Below, piece by piece: positions 1 to 6,710 of a stretch of DNA of 20,485 bases (its first letter is position 1; each line of letters starts with the position of its first letter). The position numbers and the translations under genes were made by a program. The notes below the pieces were generated by a model that was given only the letters and a program-made list of their open reading frames with translations, made no database searches and had not been told where the DNA came from. The stretch is from contig JBAZYX010000078.1 of the NCBI GenBank assembly GCA_041659105.1, forward strand, positions 1 to 20,485, read 5' to 3'. The stretch comes from CAIUKV01 sp041659105 (GTDB lineage: Bacteria > Actinomycetota > Acidimicrobiia > IMCC26256 > PALSA-555).

Positions 1-57
1 ACAAGCCGACGAGACCGAGATGTTCCATGGTTGGCGAGGGTACCGAGTGGGCGGAGC

Positions 58-1323
58 TCAGCCCGGGGCCGAGCCACCCAGCGCGATCGCGTCGCGCGAC
101 GAGCCCGCCGTCGGGTCCACCGGACCCGCGGCCGGCACGACGAGCCGCCAGCCGACGCGCAGCGCGACCAGCCCGCCGATCGCGGCGACCGCACCCCCGA
201 GCACCCCGAGGAGCTGGACCCCCACGACGCCGAGCGCGAACGCGCCGAGCGGCGTCACGATCATCCCGGCGGCAGGCTCGAGCGACTGGTTCAGGGACAG
301 CACCCGTCCGTGGAACTCCATCGGCGCGTACCGCTGGAGCAGCGTCTTCGCGGGGACGTAGAAGAACGCGACGTCCGCGCCCCAGAGGAACACGCCCACC
401 CCGGCGACGATCAACGACTGGGTCCCGACGTAGAGCGCGGCCGTCGCGCCCGACGCGACGATGGCGAACGCGACGTACCGCGGCCGCGCGACCCGGTCGC
501 CGATGGCGGCGAGTGCGAGCCCGGCGCCCACGAGGCCGATGCCGTACACCGTCTGGAGCAGCGCGAACACGGTGTCGGACTCGCCCAGCACGTCACGCAC
601 GTACAGCGGCTCGAGCAGCCCGAACAGTGCCCACAGCAGGTAGACGCTGCCGACGACGCCGAGCGTCCAGCGCAGCCCGTCGCTGCGGCGCACGAGGGTC
701 AACCCGGCGCGCACCTCGCGCCACGGGGACTCCGCCTCCTCCGCGCTTGCCAGTGCGGGCGGCACCCGCAGCCCCATCGCGACGAGCGCGCCGACGAGGA
801 ACGTCCCCGCGTCGACGAGGAACGCCCCGGTGAGCCCCCAGTGCGCGTTGACGACCGCGGCGAGCACCGGCCCCGCGATGATCGCGAGGTCCTGCGCGCC
901 GCCGAGGAACGCGTTCGCGGTGACGAGGTGCTCGTCGTCCATGAGCCGGGGCGGGATCGAGTCGAGCGACGCGGCGGCGAGCGCCTCGATCAGGCCGAGC
1001 GGGAGCGCGAGCAGGATGATCGACAGGTAGCTGTGGGCCCGGGTCAACGCGATCGCGTCGACCATGCCGAGCAGGTTGGCCACCACGAGCATGCGCTTCG
1101 GGCCGAACCGGTCGATCGGCACGCCGAGCAGCGGGCCGAGCAACGCGCCCGGCACCGACAGGACCACGAAGAGCAGGGCGAGGTCGCCGGGGCCGGCGTC
1201 GAACTTGAACGCGGCGAAGCCCCAGATCGCGATGACGGCGACCCAGCTCCCCGTCGCGTTGATCGTCTCCCCGGCCAGCAGCATCGGGAACCCGCGCACA
1301 CCCAGCACCCGCCGCGCCGACAT
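58..1323 (-). CDS. MFS transporter (putative drug/siderophore-type exporter)
   Basis: This 421-residue integral membrane protein is made of about 10-12 hydrophobic segments separated by short loops. The motif GVPIDRFGPKR at residues 67-77 matches the MFS signature between helices 2 and 3 (G-x-x-x-D-R-x-G-x-R/K). The overall look, with a short N-terminus and the central basic loop around residues 195-215, resembles the DHA3/EntS-like MFS_3 group of exporters; the substrate cannot be told from sequence. The C-terminal tail is short and polar. It is transcribed divergently from the SnoaL-like gene across a 77-bp gap. ATG 1323 is preceded by TACCGT at 1335-1330 with a 6-nt spacer, so the mRNA may be leaderless. 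Family is confident, substrate unknown. Confidence 0.9.
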   Translation of the reverse strand: MSARRVLGVRGFPMLLAGETINATGSWVAVIAIWGFAAFKFDAGPGDLALLFVVLSVPGALLGPLLGVPIDRFGPKRMLVVANLLGMVDAIALTRAHSYLSIILLALPLGLIEALAAASLDSIPPRLMDDEHLVTANAFLGGAQDLAIIAGPVLAAVVNAHWGLTGAFLVDAGTFLVGALVAMGLRVPPALASAEEAESPWREVRAGLTLVRRSDGLRWTLGVVGSVYLLWALFGLLEPLYVRDVLGESDTVFALLQTVYGIGLVGAGLALAAIGDRVARPRYVAFAIVASGATAALYVGTQSLIVAGVGVFLWGADVAFFYVPAKTLLQRYAPMEFHGRVLSLNQSLEPAAGMIVTPLGAFALGVVGVQLLGVLGGAVAAIGGLVALRVGWRLVVPAAGPVDPTAGSSRDAIALGGSAPG

Positions 1324-1329
1324 CGTTCG

Positions 1330-1335
1330 ACGGTA
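1330..1335 (-). promoter_or_regulatory. Putative -10 box of the MFS gene (leaderless arrangement)
   Basis: TACCGT fits the actinobacterial TANNNT -10 pattern and ends 6 nt before ATG 1323, so transcription would start at or next to the start codon. I see no convincing -35 hexamer 17-18 nt further upstream. Confidence 0.45.
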
Positions 1336-1400
1336 GACGTGTCAGACTCACGCCGATTCCGATTACCCGTGCCCGAAGGGCCGAGATGGGGGGACCACCG

Positions 1401-1841
1401 ATGGCCCGACCGACGCTCGAGGAGCTGATCGACCGGTTCGAGATCGACGAGCTGCTGACGCGCTACGCGACCGCGATCGACAACAAGACGTTCGACCTGC
1501 TCGACGAGGTCTTCACCCCCGACGCGCACGTCGACTACACGAGCGCGGGCGGCGTGGCCGGCGACTTCGCCACGGTGAAGAAGTGGCTGTCCGACGTGCT
1601 CCCCAACTTCCCCGCGTACCAGCACATCGTGGCGAACCGCCGGGTCAGCCTCGACGGTGACGCCGCCACCTCGGTCGCGGCGTTCTTCAACCCGATGGTG
1701 ATGGGCGACGGCACCACGTTCTTCTGCGGCGGCGAGTACCACGACAAGATCGTGCGCACCGCCGACGGCTGGCGCATCGCCGAGCGGGTCGAGAAGACCG
1801 TGTGGACCTACGGGCTCGTGCCGCCGGTCCCACCCACGTAG
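1401..1841 (+). CDS. SnoaL-like / NTF2-fold protein
   Basis: This is a 146-residue soluble protein. The opening pattern, an N-terminal helix with IDELLTRYATAIDNKTFD followed by LDEVFTPDAHVDYTSAGG, is typical of the SnoaL_4/NTF2-like superfamily: cone-shaped barrels that bind small hydrophobic ligands or act as isomerases, dehydratases or hydrolases. The C-terminal part (GGEYHDKIVRTADGWRIAER) is the usual last strand pair of the fold. I chose ATG 1401 over the in-frame ATG 1386 because a G-rich stretch (GGGGGGA, about 1387-1393) sits 7-8 nt upstream and because family members usually start just before this helix. It converges on the permuted protease gene with a 16-nt gap. The ligand or reaction is not deducible. 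Confidence 0.82.
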   Translation: MARPTLEELIDRFEIDELLTRYATAIDNKTFDLLDEVFTPDAHVDYTSAGGVAGDFATVKKWLSDVLPNFPAYQHIVANRRVSLDGDAATSVAAFFNPMVMGDGTTFFCGGEYHDKIVRTADGWRIAERVEKTVWTYGLVPPVPPT

Positions 1842-1857
1842 CGCGGACGCGCGGGGC

Positions 1858-3591
1858 TCAGGGAGCCTTGGGCATGGGGACATCGAGTCGCTGGGCCGTG
1901 GCCGCCACCGCGATGACCCCGGCCTTGCTGCTCGCGTAAGCGGCCGGGTAGAGCGTGTTGCCGGAACGCCCGTCGTTCCCGGCGGCCGCGACCACAGTGA
2001 CCTTCTGCGAAGCCGCATAGTCGAGCGCGTCCGACAGGCCTGTGCCATTACCGCCACCGAGGCTCATACTGATGACGTCGGCGTTGCCCTTGGCCGGATT
2101 GGCCGCCCAATAGATGCCGGCGACTACGTCCGACATGTTTCCGGTCCCCCCGCTCAGGACCTGAACCGGAACGATCGTTGCCTTCGGCGCACCACCGATC
2201 CCCCCAAGGTTGTTGTCGCGCGCAGCGAGGATGCCGGCAACGTGGGTTCCATGGGTGCCGGAGTCGGCGCGGCCATCACCCGGTGGGGTCGGAGCCGTGG
2301 TGACGCAGTCGGCCCCAGGTGCCACGTTCCCTCCTGTCTCGGTGCGGCCCAGGTCCTCGTGGTCGGCGTAGACGCCCGAGTCGAGCACCGCCACACGAAT
2401 GCCTTGACCCTGCGCGAGCGTCGAGACGTTGCCCCACGCAGCCTCGAAGCCGACCCGGTTAACCCCCCATTGCGGACCCAACGCCGCGAATGGGGGCCCC
2501 AGGAACATCGGGTCGTCGATCGAAAGTGCCACAACGACGCTGTCCATTTCGACTGACACCACGCCCAGGCCGCGACGGCGAAGCCCATCGACCTCCTCGT
2601 GCTTCTCGTCGCTGTTCTTGGCATGGAAGGTCTCGACATGTCGTTGGCCGTCGGCGTCCTCGACGACCGCGAAGTACGAATCGGCATTCGCCAAGGTGGG
2701 ATCGCCGGAACCGGACGCCTCGGATCCGGACGCGCCCGACACCGGCGTCCGGCACAGGTTGCTGGTGTCCGCCAGCCCGGTCACCGGAGTGGTCTCGGTC
2801 GCGGCGGCCGGTACCTCGGACGCGGGTGGAGCCTCGGTCGTCGTGACCGCCGCGGTCGTGGTCGTCGTTGTCGGCAGAGTCGCGGCAGTCGGAGAGGTCG
2901 TTCCACTCGGGCCCGACGTCGAACTCGGAGTCGTCGCTGCGGAGCCATCGGCTTCCGCGGTCGTGGACTCGGAAGCGGCCACGCCCAGGGCCGGGGGGCA
3001 CGGGGCTGCGAGAGCGTCGTCGACGTGCAGCAACCCGGCACCGAAGGACGAGTCTGTTCCGGGTGCACCGAGGTCCTCGGCCGTCGACGTGAGCACCGCT
3101 CGGATCTGAGCGGGGGTGATCTCCCCACACTTCGCGCGAAGCAACGCTATCGCCGCCGAAACGTACGGCGTGGCCATCGACGTTCCGCTCTTGTACGCGT
3201 ACCCCGCCGGGCCGGCGCCGGCCACCGTCGACGCGATGACGGCGCCAGGGGCCGCGATGGTCACGTACGAGGCGACCGTCGAGAAGGACGCACGCGGGTC
3301 CACGAGCTCGGCAACCACGGTGCCGGGCGTGAAGGTCCCGCCCGCCGGAACCCGGTTCGAACCGACCCTTCCGTCCTCCGGCGAAACCAGCGTCCCGGGC
3401 GTTCCCGCGAACGAGAGGGTCGCGAGCACATCACCCCGCTTCACGATCGCGCCGACGGGTGCCACCCACGCCACGATCGTCCCGTCTGGGGACGGCGGGG
3501 GCGGGGGTGCCGGCGGCTCCGGGGTGCAGGCGACGAACAGGAGCACGGCGACGCCGACGAGGCCGAAGACCTGGAGGCGACGCCGGTTCAC
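1858..3591 (-). CDS. Lipoprotein with lipoyl-like domain and circularly permuted subtilisin-like (S8) protease domain
   Basis: This 577-residue exported protein carries subtilase motifs in the wrong order. Residues 1-22 form a signal peptide ending in FVAC (C22, possible lipid anchor), then a Pro-rich spacer. Residues about 36-97 resemble a lipoyl/biotinyl barrel (DGTIVAW, VKRGDVLA, SPEDGRV) without the modifiable lysine. Residues 100-195 are the C-terminal part of a subtilase, with SYVTIAAPG and KSGTSMATP (Ser138). A Thr/Ser/Pro-rich linker spans about 200-300. Residues 303-370 look like a propeptide, followed by the canonical N-terminal part: QWGVNRV, AVLDSGV (Asp404), HGTHVAG (His447), AAGND (Asn539), GVIAVAAT, then a stop. 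His-to-Asn spacing is 92 residues. Joining the two halves gives an Asn-to-Ser distance of about 65, near the subtilisin value. The start is GTG with GGAG 8 nt upstream. Codon use looks less GC-extreme than in neighbours. Activity is inferred, not shown. Confidence 0.85.
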   Translation of the reverse strand: MNRRRLQVFGLVGVAVLLFVACTPEPPAPPPPPSPDGTIVAWVAPVGAIVKRGDVLATLSFAGTPGTLVSPEDGRVGSNRVPAGGTFTPGTVVAELVDPRASFSTVASYVTIAAPGAVIASTVAGAGPAGYAYKSGTSMATPYVSAAIALLRAKCGEITPAQIRAVLTSTAEDLGAPGTDSSFGAGLLHVDDALAAPCPPALGVAASESTTAEADGSAATTPSSTSGPSGTTSPTAATLPTTTTTTAAVTTTEAPPASEVPAAATETTPVTGLADTSNLCRTPVSGASGSEASGSGDPTLANADSYFAVVEDADGQRHVETFHAKNSDEKHEEVDGLRRRGLGVVSVEMDSVVVALSIDDPMFLGPPFAALGPQWGVNRVGFEAAWGNVSTLAQGQGIRVAVLDSGVYADHEDLGRTETGGNVAPGADCVTTAPTPPGDGRADSGTHGTHVAGILAARDNNLGGIGGAPKATIVPVQVLSGGTGNMSDVVAGIYWAANPAKGNADVISMSLGGGNGTGLSDALDYAASQKVTVVAAAGNDGRSGNTLYPAAYASSKAGVIAVAATAQRLDVPMPKAP

Positions 3592-3704
3592 GCGGTGGGC
3601 TCCGTCATCGCTCGGTGGGCCTCTCGGGAGGTCGCGGGCCGCTCGGGGGGACCGGGCGGCGGTCCCAGGAGGATATCGGCGGGGGGAGGGTTCGTCTTGA
3701 TCAC
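3588..3704 (-). CDS. Possible short ORF coupled to the permuted protease gene
   Basis: A 38-codon Pro-rich frame starts at GTG 3704 (MIKTNPPPADILL...). Its TGA (3590-3588) overlaps the GTG start of the protease gene in a GTGA arrangement, which would allow translational coupling. Against it, the only Shine-Dalgarno-like bases (GGAG) abut the start codon, the composition is low complexity, and I recognise no family. It may equally be untranslated leader. Confidence 0.2.
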   Translation of the reverse strand: MIKTNPPPADILLGPPPGPPERPATSREAHRAMTEPTA

Positions 3705-3817
3705 CTCCGGACAGCGCCCGACCGACCCGCGATCGCCCCTCCTCGCCACCGCGGCTCGGCAGTCCCGGGCCCCGTCACCTAGCCTGTCGGGTCCGTACGC
3801 ACCGACCGGAGCTCCCA
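3592..3817. other. Intergenic region between the protease gene and the bL37-like gene
   Basis: This 226-bp region separates divergent genes. It contains the short minus-strand frame listed separately and a plus-strand TAGCCT at 3780-3785 that could be a -10 box for the bL37-like gene (32 nt before its GTG). I see no clear -35, no tRNA and no strong terminator hairpin. The bases GATCACCTCC at 3699-3708 resemble the 16S 3' end, but nothing around them supports rRNA. Confidence 0.4.
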
Positions 3818-3904
3818 GTGTCGAAGAAGACGAAGAAGCGCAAGCTCAACGCCCGCCGGAAGAAGGCGAACCACGGCCGTCGGCCCAACGCCGGTCGCCG
3901 GTAG
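3818..3904 (+). CDS. Tiny basic ribosomal protein, bL37-like
   Basis: This 28-codon gene starts at GTG 3818 with GGAG at 3808-3811 (6-nt spacing) and ends at TAG 3902-3904. The product is almost entirely Lys/Arg in its first half and ends in KANHGRRPNAGRR. The segment KANHG-K/R-RPN is the hallmark I recall for the short actinobacterial large-subunit protein bL37, known from mycobacterial ribosome structures, which is about 24 residues long. It would act as an rRNA-binding extension in the 50S subunit. The gene is too short for most gene callers. Its 3' 59 bp overlap tail-to-tail with the minus-strand membrane protein gene. Protein-coding status looks solid from SD, composition and motif; the bL37 name rests on memory of the family. 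Confidence 0.7.
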   Translation: MSKKTKKRKLNARRKKANHGRRPNAGRR

Positions 3905-4349
3905 CCCTCGATCCAGCCCTCGATCCAGCCCTCGATCCGTCGAGCGCGACGAGCACCAGCAGCACCCCCGCGAGCACCGGAGCGACCGCCAGGCTGGCCA
4001 GCTCGGCGACCCGGTCCCCCGTGCCCAGGCCGCTCGGATTGGCCACGTGGTACAGCAGGTGCGCCAGGCCGGTGACGAGCCAGGCCGCCAGCACCGCGAT
4101 CACGAGACCGCGGGTCAGCGTGACCGCGGCCCACACCGTCGCCACCGTGAGCGCGAGGTTGAGCCAGCCCACGTCGCGCACGAGGTGCTCGTTGTACGGG
4201 CCGTCGACGGCCACCCACACCCGGCCGAGGCCGGGGAAGTCGTCGTAGAAGGAGCGGGGCGCGAGCCCGGCCCACAGGCCGACGAGCGCGCCGGAGATCG
4301 CCAGGTACGCGAGGACGATCCGGGCGGGCAATCGCAGTGCGGGGCTCAT
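3846..4349 (-). CDS. Small multi-pass membrane protein, third gene of the Rrf2 operon
   Basis: This 167-residue protein has about four hydrophobic helices at residues 8-30, 60-79, 82-101 and 115-136. A conserved-looking loop lies between helices 1 and 2 (APRSFYDDFPGLGRVW, then PYNEHLVRDVGW). I do not recognise a named family; similar small integral membrane proteins occur beside oxidoreductases in actinobacteria. The start ATG 4349 overlaps the stop of the epimerase gene (ATGA) and is preceded by GGAGGAGGG, so the two are translationally coupled. The last about 30 residues (GSRA repeated three times, then a polar tail) come from a 12-bp tandem repeat and from DNA antisense to the bL37-like gene, so the tail is probably recent and non-functional. 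Confidence 0.72.
   Translation of the reverse strand: MSPALRLPARIVLAYLAISGALVGLWAGLAPRSFYDDFPGLGRVWVAVDGPYNEHLVRDVGWLNLALTVATVWAAVTLTRGLVIAVLAAWLVTGLAHLLYHVANPSGLGTGDRVAELASLAVAPVLAGVLLVLVALDGSRAGSRAGSRATGDRRWADGRGSPSSGGR
3905..3940. repeat. 12-bp tandem repeat, three units
   Basis: The unit CCCTCGATCCAG occurs at 3905-3916 and 3917-3928, and as CCCTCGATCCGT at 3929-3940. On the minus strand it encodes the GSRA repeats in the C-terminal tail of the membrane protein. On the plus strand it begins directly after the TAG of the bL37-like gene. Confidence 0.85.
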
Positions 4350-5278
4350 GGGCCCTCCTCCGTCGTGAGCTTCGCGATGGCTTCCCAGCCGATGCACGCG
4401 TCGGTCCACACCGGCATCCACCCGGTGACGGCGCGGAACGCGGCGTTGGTGACGCGCTGCGATGCCGCGAGCCCGCGCGCGCCGTCGCCCCCGAGCGCGC
4501 GCGTCACGCCCCCCGGGACGAGGTGCAGCCGCGGCGTGCCGAACGCGGCGGCGAAGGCCTCGGCGTACTCGCGTCGGCGCACCGGTCGGTCGTCGACCAC
4601 GTTGTACGTCCCCGCGGGCACGTCGAGCGCGAGGCAGAGCGCGGTCGCGGCGTCGTCCGCGTGGATCGAGCTCACGAACGCCTCCGCCCGCCCGGGGAAC
4701 GGAGCCATGTGCCGGCGGGCGAGCGTGCGGTACTCCTCCGTGGAGCGCGCGTCCGGCGCGTAGAGCGCCCCGAAGCGCAGCACCACGCCGCTCCCGCCCT
4801 CGGCCGCGTACTCGCGCACGAGCTCCTCGCCCGAGAGGGTCGCGCGCCACGCCTCGGCGGGATCGAGCGGCGCGTCCTCGTCGAGCCAGCGCTCCCCGCC
4901 GTCGAGGTACGGGTACGTGATCGACTCCTTCACGAACCGGTCGATCCCGTGGACGCGGGCGGCGGCGAGCAGGTGGCGCGTCGCGTCGACGCGCAGCCGA
5001 TCGTTGGTGACCCACGCGTCGCGCTTCCGCATGCGGGCGAGGGGCGGGATGCTCGTGGCGAGGTGCATGACCGCGGTGTGACCGGCGAGGGCAGCGGCAA
5101 CCGCGTCGGTGTCGAACAGGTCGACCGCGATCGGCTGCGCGCCCGCCGCGCGCAACGCGTCGGCCGCGGCGTCGGAGCGCGCGACCGCGGTGACCGACCA
5201 TCCTGCGACGAGGAGCCGCGGGACCGTCGCGCGGCCGAGCACGCCGGTGGCGCCCGTGACGAACACCGCGTGGCTCAC
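4346..5278 (-). CDS. NAD(P)-dependent epimerase/dehydratase family protein (atypical extended SDR)
   Basis: This 310-residue protein opens with a Rossmann fold: HAVFVTGATGVLG (G9, G12, G15 of GxxGxxG), then VTAVARSD, a basic residue after the second strand that suggests NADP. AVDLFDTDAVAAAL and VMHLATSIPP follow as expected for extended SDRs acting on nucleotide sugars or similar substrates. A clear YxxxK catalytic pair is not evident where expected (KESITYPYLDGGERW), so catalysis may be altered. The C-terminal half has GTYNVVDD and a substrate-binding lobe. I chose GTG 5278 because it creates a GTGA overlap with the Rrf2 stop and lies one residue before the Rossmann strand. The gene is in a coupled operon between the regulator and the membrane protein, so its expression probably follows the Rrf2 signal. 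Confidence 0.85.
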   Translation of the reverse strand: MSHAVFVTGATGVLGRATVPRLLVAGWSVTAVARSDAAADALRAAGAQPIAVDLFDTDAVAAALAGHTAVMHLATSIPPLARMRKRDAWVTNDRLRVDATRHLLAAARVHGIDRFVKESITYPYLDGGERWLDEDAPLDPAEAWRATLSGEELVREYAAEGGSGVVLRFGALYAPDARSTEEYRTLARRHMAPFPGRAEAFVSSIHADDAATALCLALDVPAGTYNVVDDRPVRRREYAEAFAAAFGTPRLHLVPGGVTRALGGDGARGLAASQRVTNAAFRAVTGWMPVWTDACIGWEAIAKLTTEEGP

Positions 5279-5766
5279 GACGCCGTGACCCCGGCCAGCC
5301 ACTCGGCCCCGAGCTCGAGCCCGCGCGGCGACGACGTGGCGAGCACCGTGTGGGCGAGGTCGGCCGCCGAGGTGCGGGCGAGCTCGGCCCGCCACGCGGC
5401 GTCGGCCCGCAGCATCGCCGCGTGGATCGAGCAGGGCACGCGGTACTCGGCGGCCGGCAGTGCCGCCGGGCCCCGGCGCCGGATCTCGGTGCAGCGGAAC
5501 GACGCGGTGTCACCGTCGAGCGCCTCGACCACGTCGACGATCCGGATCTCCTCGGCGCGCCGGGCGAGCCGGTAGCCGCCCCGCGCGCCGGGCACCGACT
5601 CGAGCACGCCGGCGCGCGCCAGCGCCTGGAGGTGCTTGGCCAGGTAGGGCGCGGGCACGCCGTGGTACTCGGCGATGCGGGCCGCGGACAGGCAGGCGCC
5701 GGGGGGTGTGAGCGCGAGGAGGACCACGGCGTGCAGCCCCCACTCGACTCCTTCGGGCAGGCGCAT
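5275..5766 (-). CDS. Rrf2 family transcriptional regulator
   Basis: This 163-residue protein has the Rrf2 layout. An N-terminal winged helix covers residues 5-70, with recognition features AEYHGVPAPYLAKHLQALARAG and the wing ARGGYRLAR. A dimerisation helix follows, then a cysteine-containing loop. Only two cysteines lie in that region (C92 in FRCTEIR and C112 in VPCSIHAAM), plus C25 earlier. Fe-S sensing members such as NsrR and IscR use three loop cysteines, so cluster binding is uncertain. The gene is the first of a three-gene coupled operon. A perfect 8-bp inverted repeat overlaps its own promoter, which suggests autoregulation. The ATG lies 7 nt after the -10 box, so the transcript is probably leaderless. 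Confidence 0.9.
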   Translation of the reverse strand: MRLPEGVEWGLHAVVLLALTPPGACLSAARIAEYHGVPAPYLAKHLQALARAGVLESVPGARGGYRLARRAEEIRIVDVVEALDGDTASFRCTEIRRRGPAALPAAEYRVPCSIHAAMLRADAAWRAELARTSAADLAHTVLATSSPRGLELGAEWLAGVTAS

Positions 5767-5768
5767 AT

Positions 5769-5789
5769 TCCGGATATTACGTATCCGGA
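5769..5789. promoter_or_regulatory. Inverted-repeat operator, probably bound by the Rrf2 protein
   Basis: TCCGGATA (5769-5776), a 5-nt spacer TTACG, then TATCCGGA (5782-5789) form a perfect 8-bp palindrome. It overlaps the -10 hexamer of the Rrf2 gene promoter, an arrangement typical of an autorepressor site. It is a local AT-rich patch in very GC-rich surroundings. Confidence 0.7.
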
Positions 5790-5802
5790 TTCAATCCGTC
5801 AA
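5774..5802 (-). promoter_or_regulatory. Sigma70-type promoter of the Rrf2 operon
   Basis: On the minus strand, TTGACG (5802-5797), a 17-nt spacer and TAATAT (5779-5774) make a near-consensus promoter. The -10 ends 7 nt before ATG 5766, so the mRNA should start at or beside the start codon. The palindromic operator covers the -10. Confidence 0.72.
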
Positions 5803-5869
5803 GATCGCGCGTCCCGGGAACTGGGAGGCGCCGGCGTCCGTCAGACCTCGCACCACAGGAGGTCCGACC

Positions 5870-6685
5870 GTGTCCCACCGTTCCCGCCCCGCCCCCAGCT
5901 CCCGCCGCTCCCGCCGCTCCCGGCGGTCCGCCGTCCCCGCGCTCGGCGCGGCCGTGGCCACCGCGCTCGTGGCGGTGCTCGTGGCGACCACCGCCGCCCC
6001 GGCCTCGGCCCGCACCGGTCGGGCCGACCGGCGGGGCACCGTCCCCGTCGCCACGGAGCCCACCGAGGTGACCCGCACCGTGGTGGCCACCGGCATCGCC
6101 CGGGTCCAGGGCGTGCCCGACGTCCTCACGATGACGCTCGGCGTCACCAGCCGGGGCCGGACCGTGGGCGAGGCCCTCGACCGCAACACCACCGCGGCGA
6201 GCAAGGTGATGGAGGTGCTCACCGACGGGGGCGTCGACAAGAAGGACATCCAGACGTCGAGCTTCTCGATCGGCCCGACGTACGACGACCACTCCGGCGA
6301 CGTGAACGGCTACCAGGTGAGCAACCAGGTGACCGTGCAGCTGCGCGAGCTCGCCAAGGCGGGCAGCCTCATCGACCAGGCCGCCGGCGCGGGCGGCGAC
6401 GACGTGGTGATGCAGGGCGTGTCGTTCGGGTTCGACGACGCGAGCGACCTCGTGGCCCAGGCCCGGGCCGAAGCCGTGAAGCGGGCCCGGAGCCAGGCCG
6501 AGCAGCTGGCCCGCGCCGCGGGTGTGGAGCTGGGCGAGGTGCGCACGATCACCGAGTCGAGCATGGACGTCGGCCCGGTCATCGTCCCCGAGGCCGCGAC
6601 GAAGTCCCAGGCCGATTCGGTGCCGATCGCGCCCGGCTCCGAGGAGGTCGCGGTGCAGGTGTCGATCGTCTACGCCATCCACTGA
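5870..6685 (+). CDS. Secreted SIMPL-domain (DUF541) protein
   Basis: This 271-residue protein starts at GTG 5870, chosen because a perfect AGGAGGT lies 6 nt upstream. The N-terminus is Arg/Ser-rich, then a long hydrophobic segment (about residues 21-43) ends in APASA, a likely signal peptidase site near residue 47. The mature part matches the SIMPL/DUF541 fold: VVATGIARVQGVPDVLTMTL, a helix with repeated A/K, KKDIQTSSFSIGPTYDD, GYQVSNQVTVQLREL, and ARAEAVKRARSQAEQLARAAGV, closing with EVAVQVSIVYAIH. SIMPL proteins occur in bacterial periplasms and outer layers, and some, such as BP26, form ring oligomers. The biochemical role is unknown. It is divergent from the Rrf2 operon and 25 nt upstream of the hydratase gene. 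Confidence 0.88.
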   Translation: MSHRSRPAPSSRRSRRSRRSAVPALGAAVATALVAVLVATTAAPASARTGRADRRGTVPVATEPTEVTRTVVATGIARVQGVPDVLTMTLGVTSRGRTVGEALDRNTTAASKVMEVLTDGGVDKKDIQTSSFSIGPTYDDHSGDVNGYQVSNQVTVQLRELAKAGSLIDQAAGAGGDDVVMQGVSFGFDDASDLVAQARAEAVKRARSQAEQLARAAGVELGEVRTITESSMDVGPVIVPEAATKSQADSVPIAPGSEEVAVQVSIVYAIH

Positions 6686-6697
6686 GGCGCGCCGGAG

Positions 6698-6703
6698 TAC
6701 GGT
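6698..6703 (+). promoter_or_regulatory. Putative -10 box of the enoyl-CoA hydratase gene (leaderless arrangement)
   Basis: TACGGT ends 7 nt before ATG 6711 and fits TANNNT. The gap to the preceding gene holds no Shine-Dalgarno sequence, which is consistent with a leaderless transcript. Confidence 0.45.
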
Positions 6704-6710
6704 CCGCGGC

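Noticed and set aside
1..57. Possible end or start of another gene at the left edge
   Set aside because: The stretch is too short, and no frame shows a recognisable motif.
31..1428. Plus-strand open frame of 465 codons
   Set aside because: It is antisense to the MFS gene, whose membrane helices and motif are clear, and its composition is biased.
3699..3708. GATCACCTCC resembling the 16S rRNA 3' end
   Set aside because: No other rRNA sequence is present; the match is short and isolated.
3846..5513. Single 555-residue minus-strand protein
   Set aside because: Only its last 167 codons are real. The upstream part is a shadow of the epimerase gene; the true start is ATG 4349 with a strong SD and ATGA overlap.
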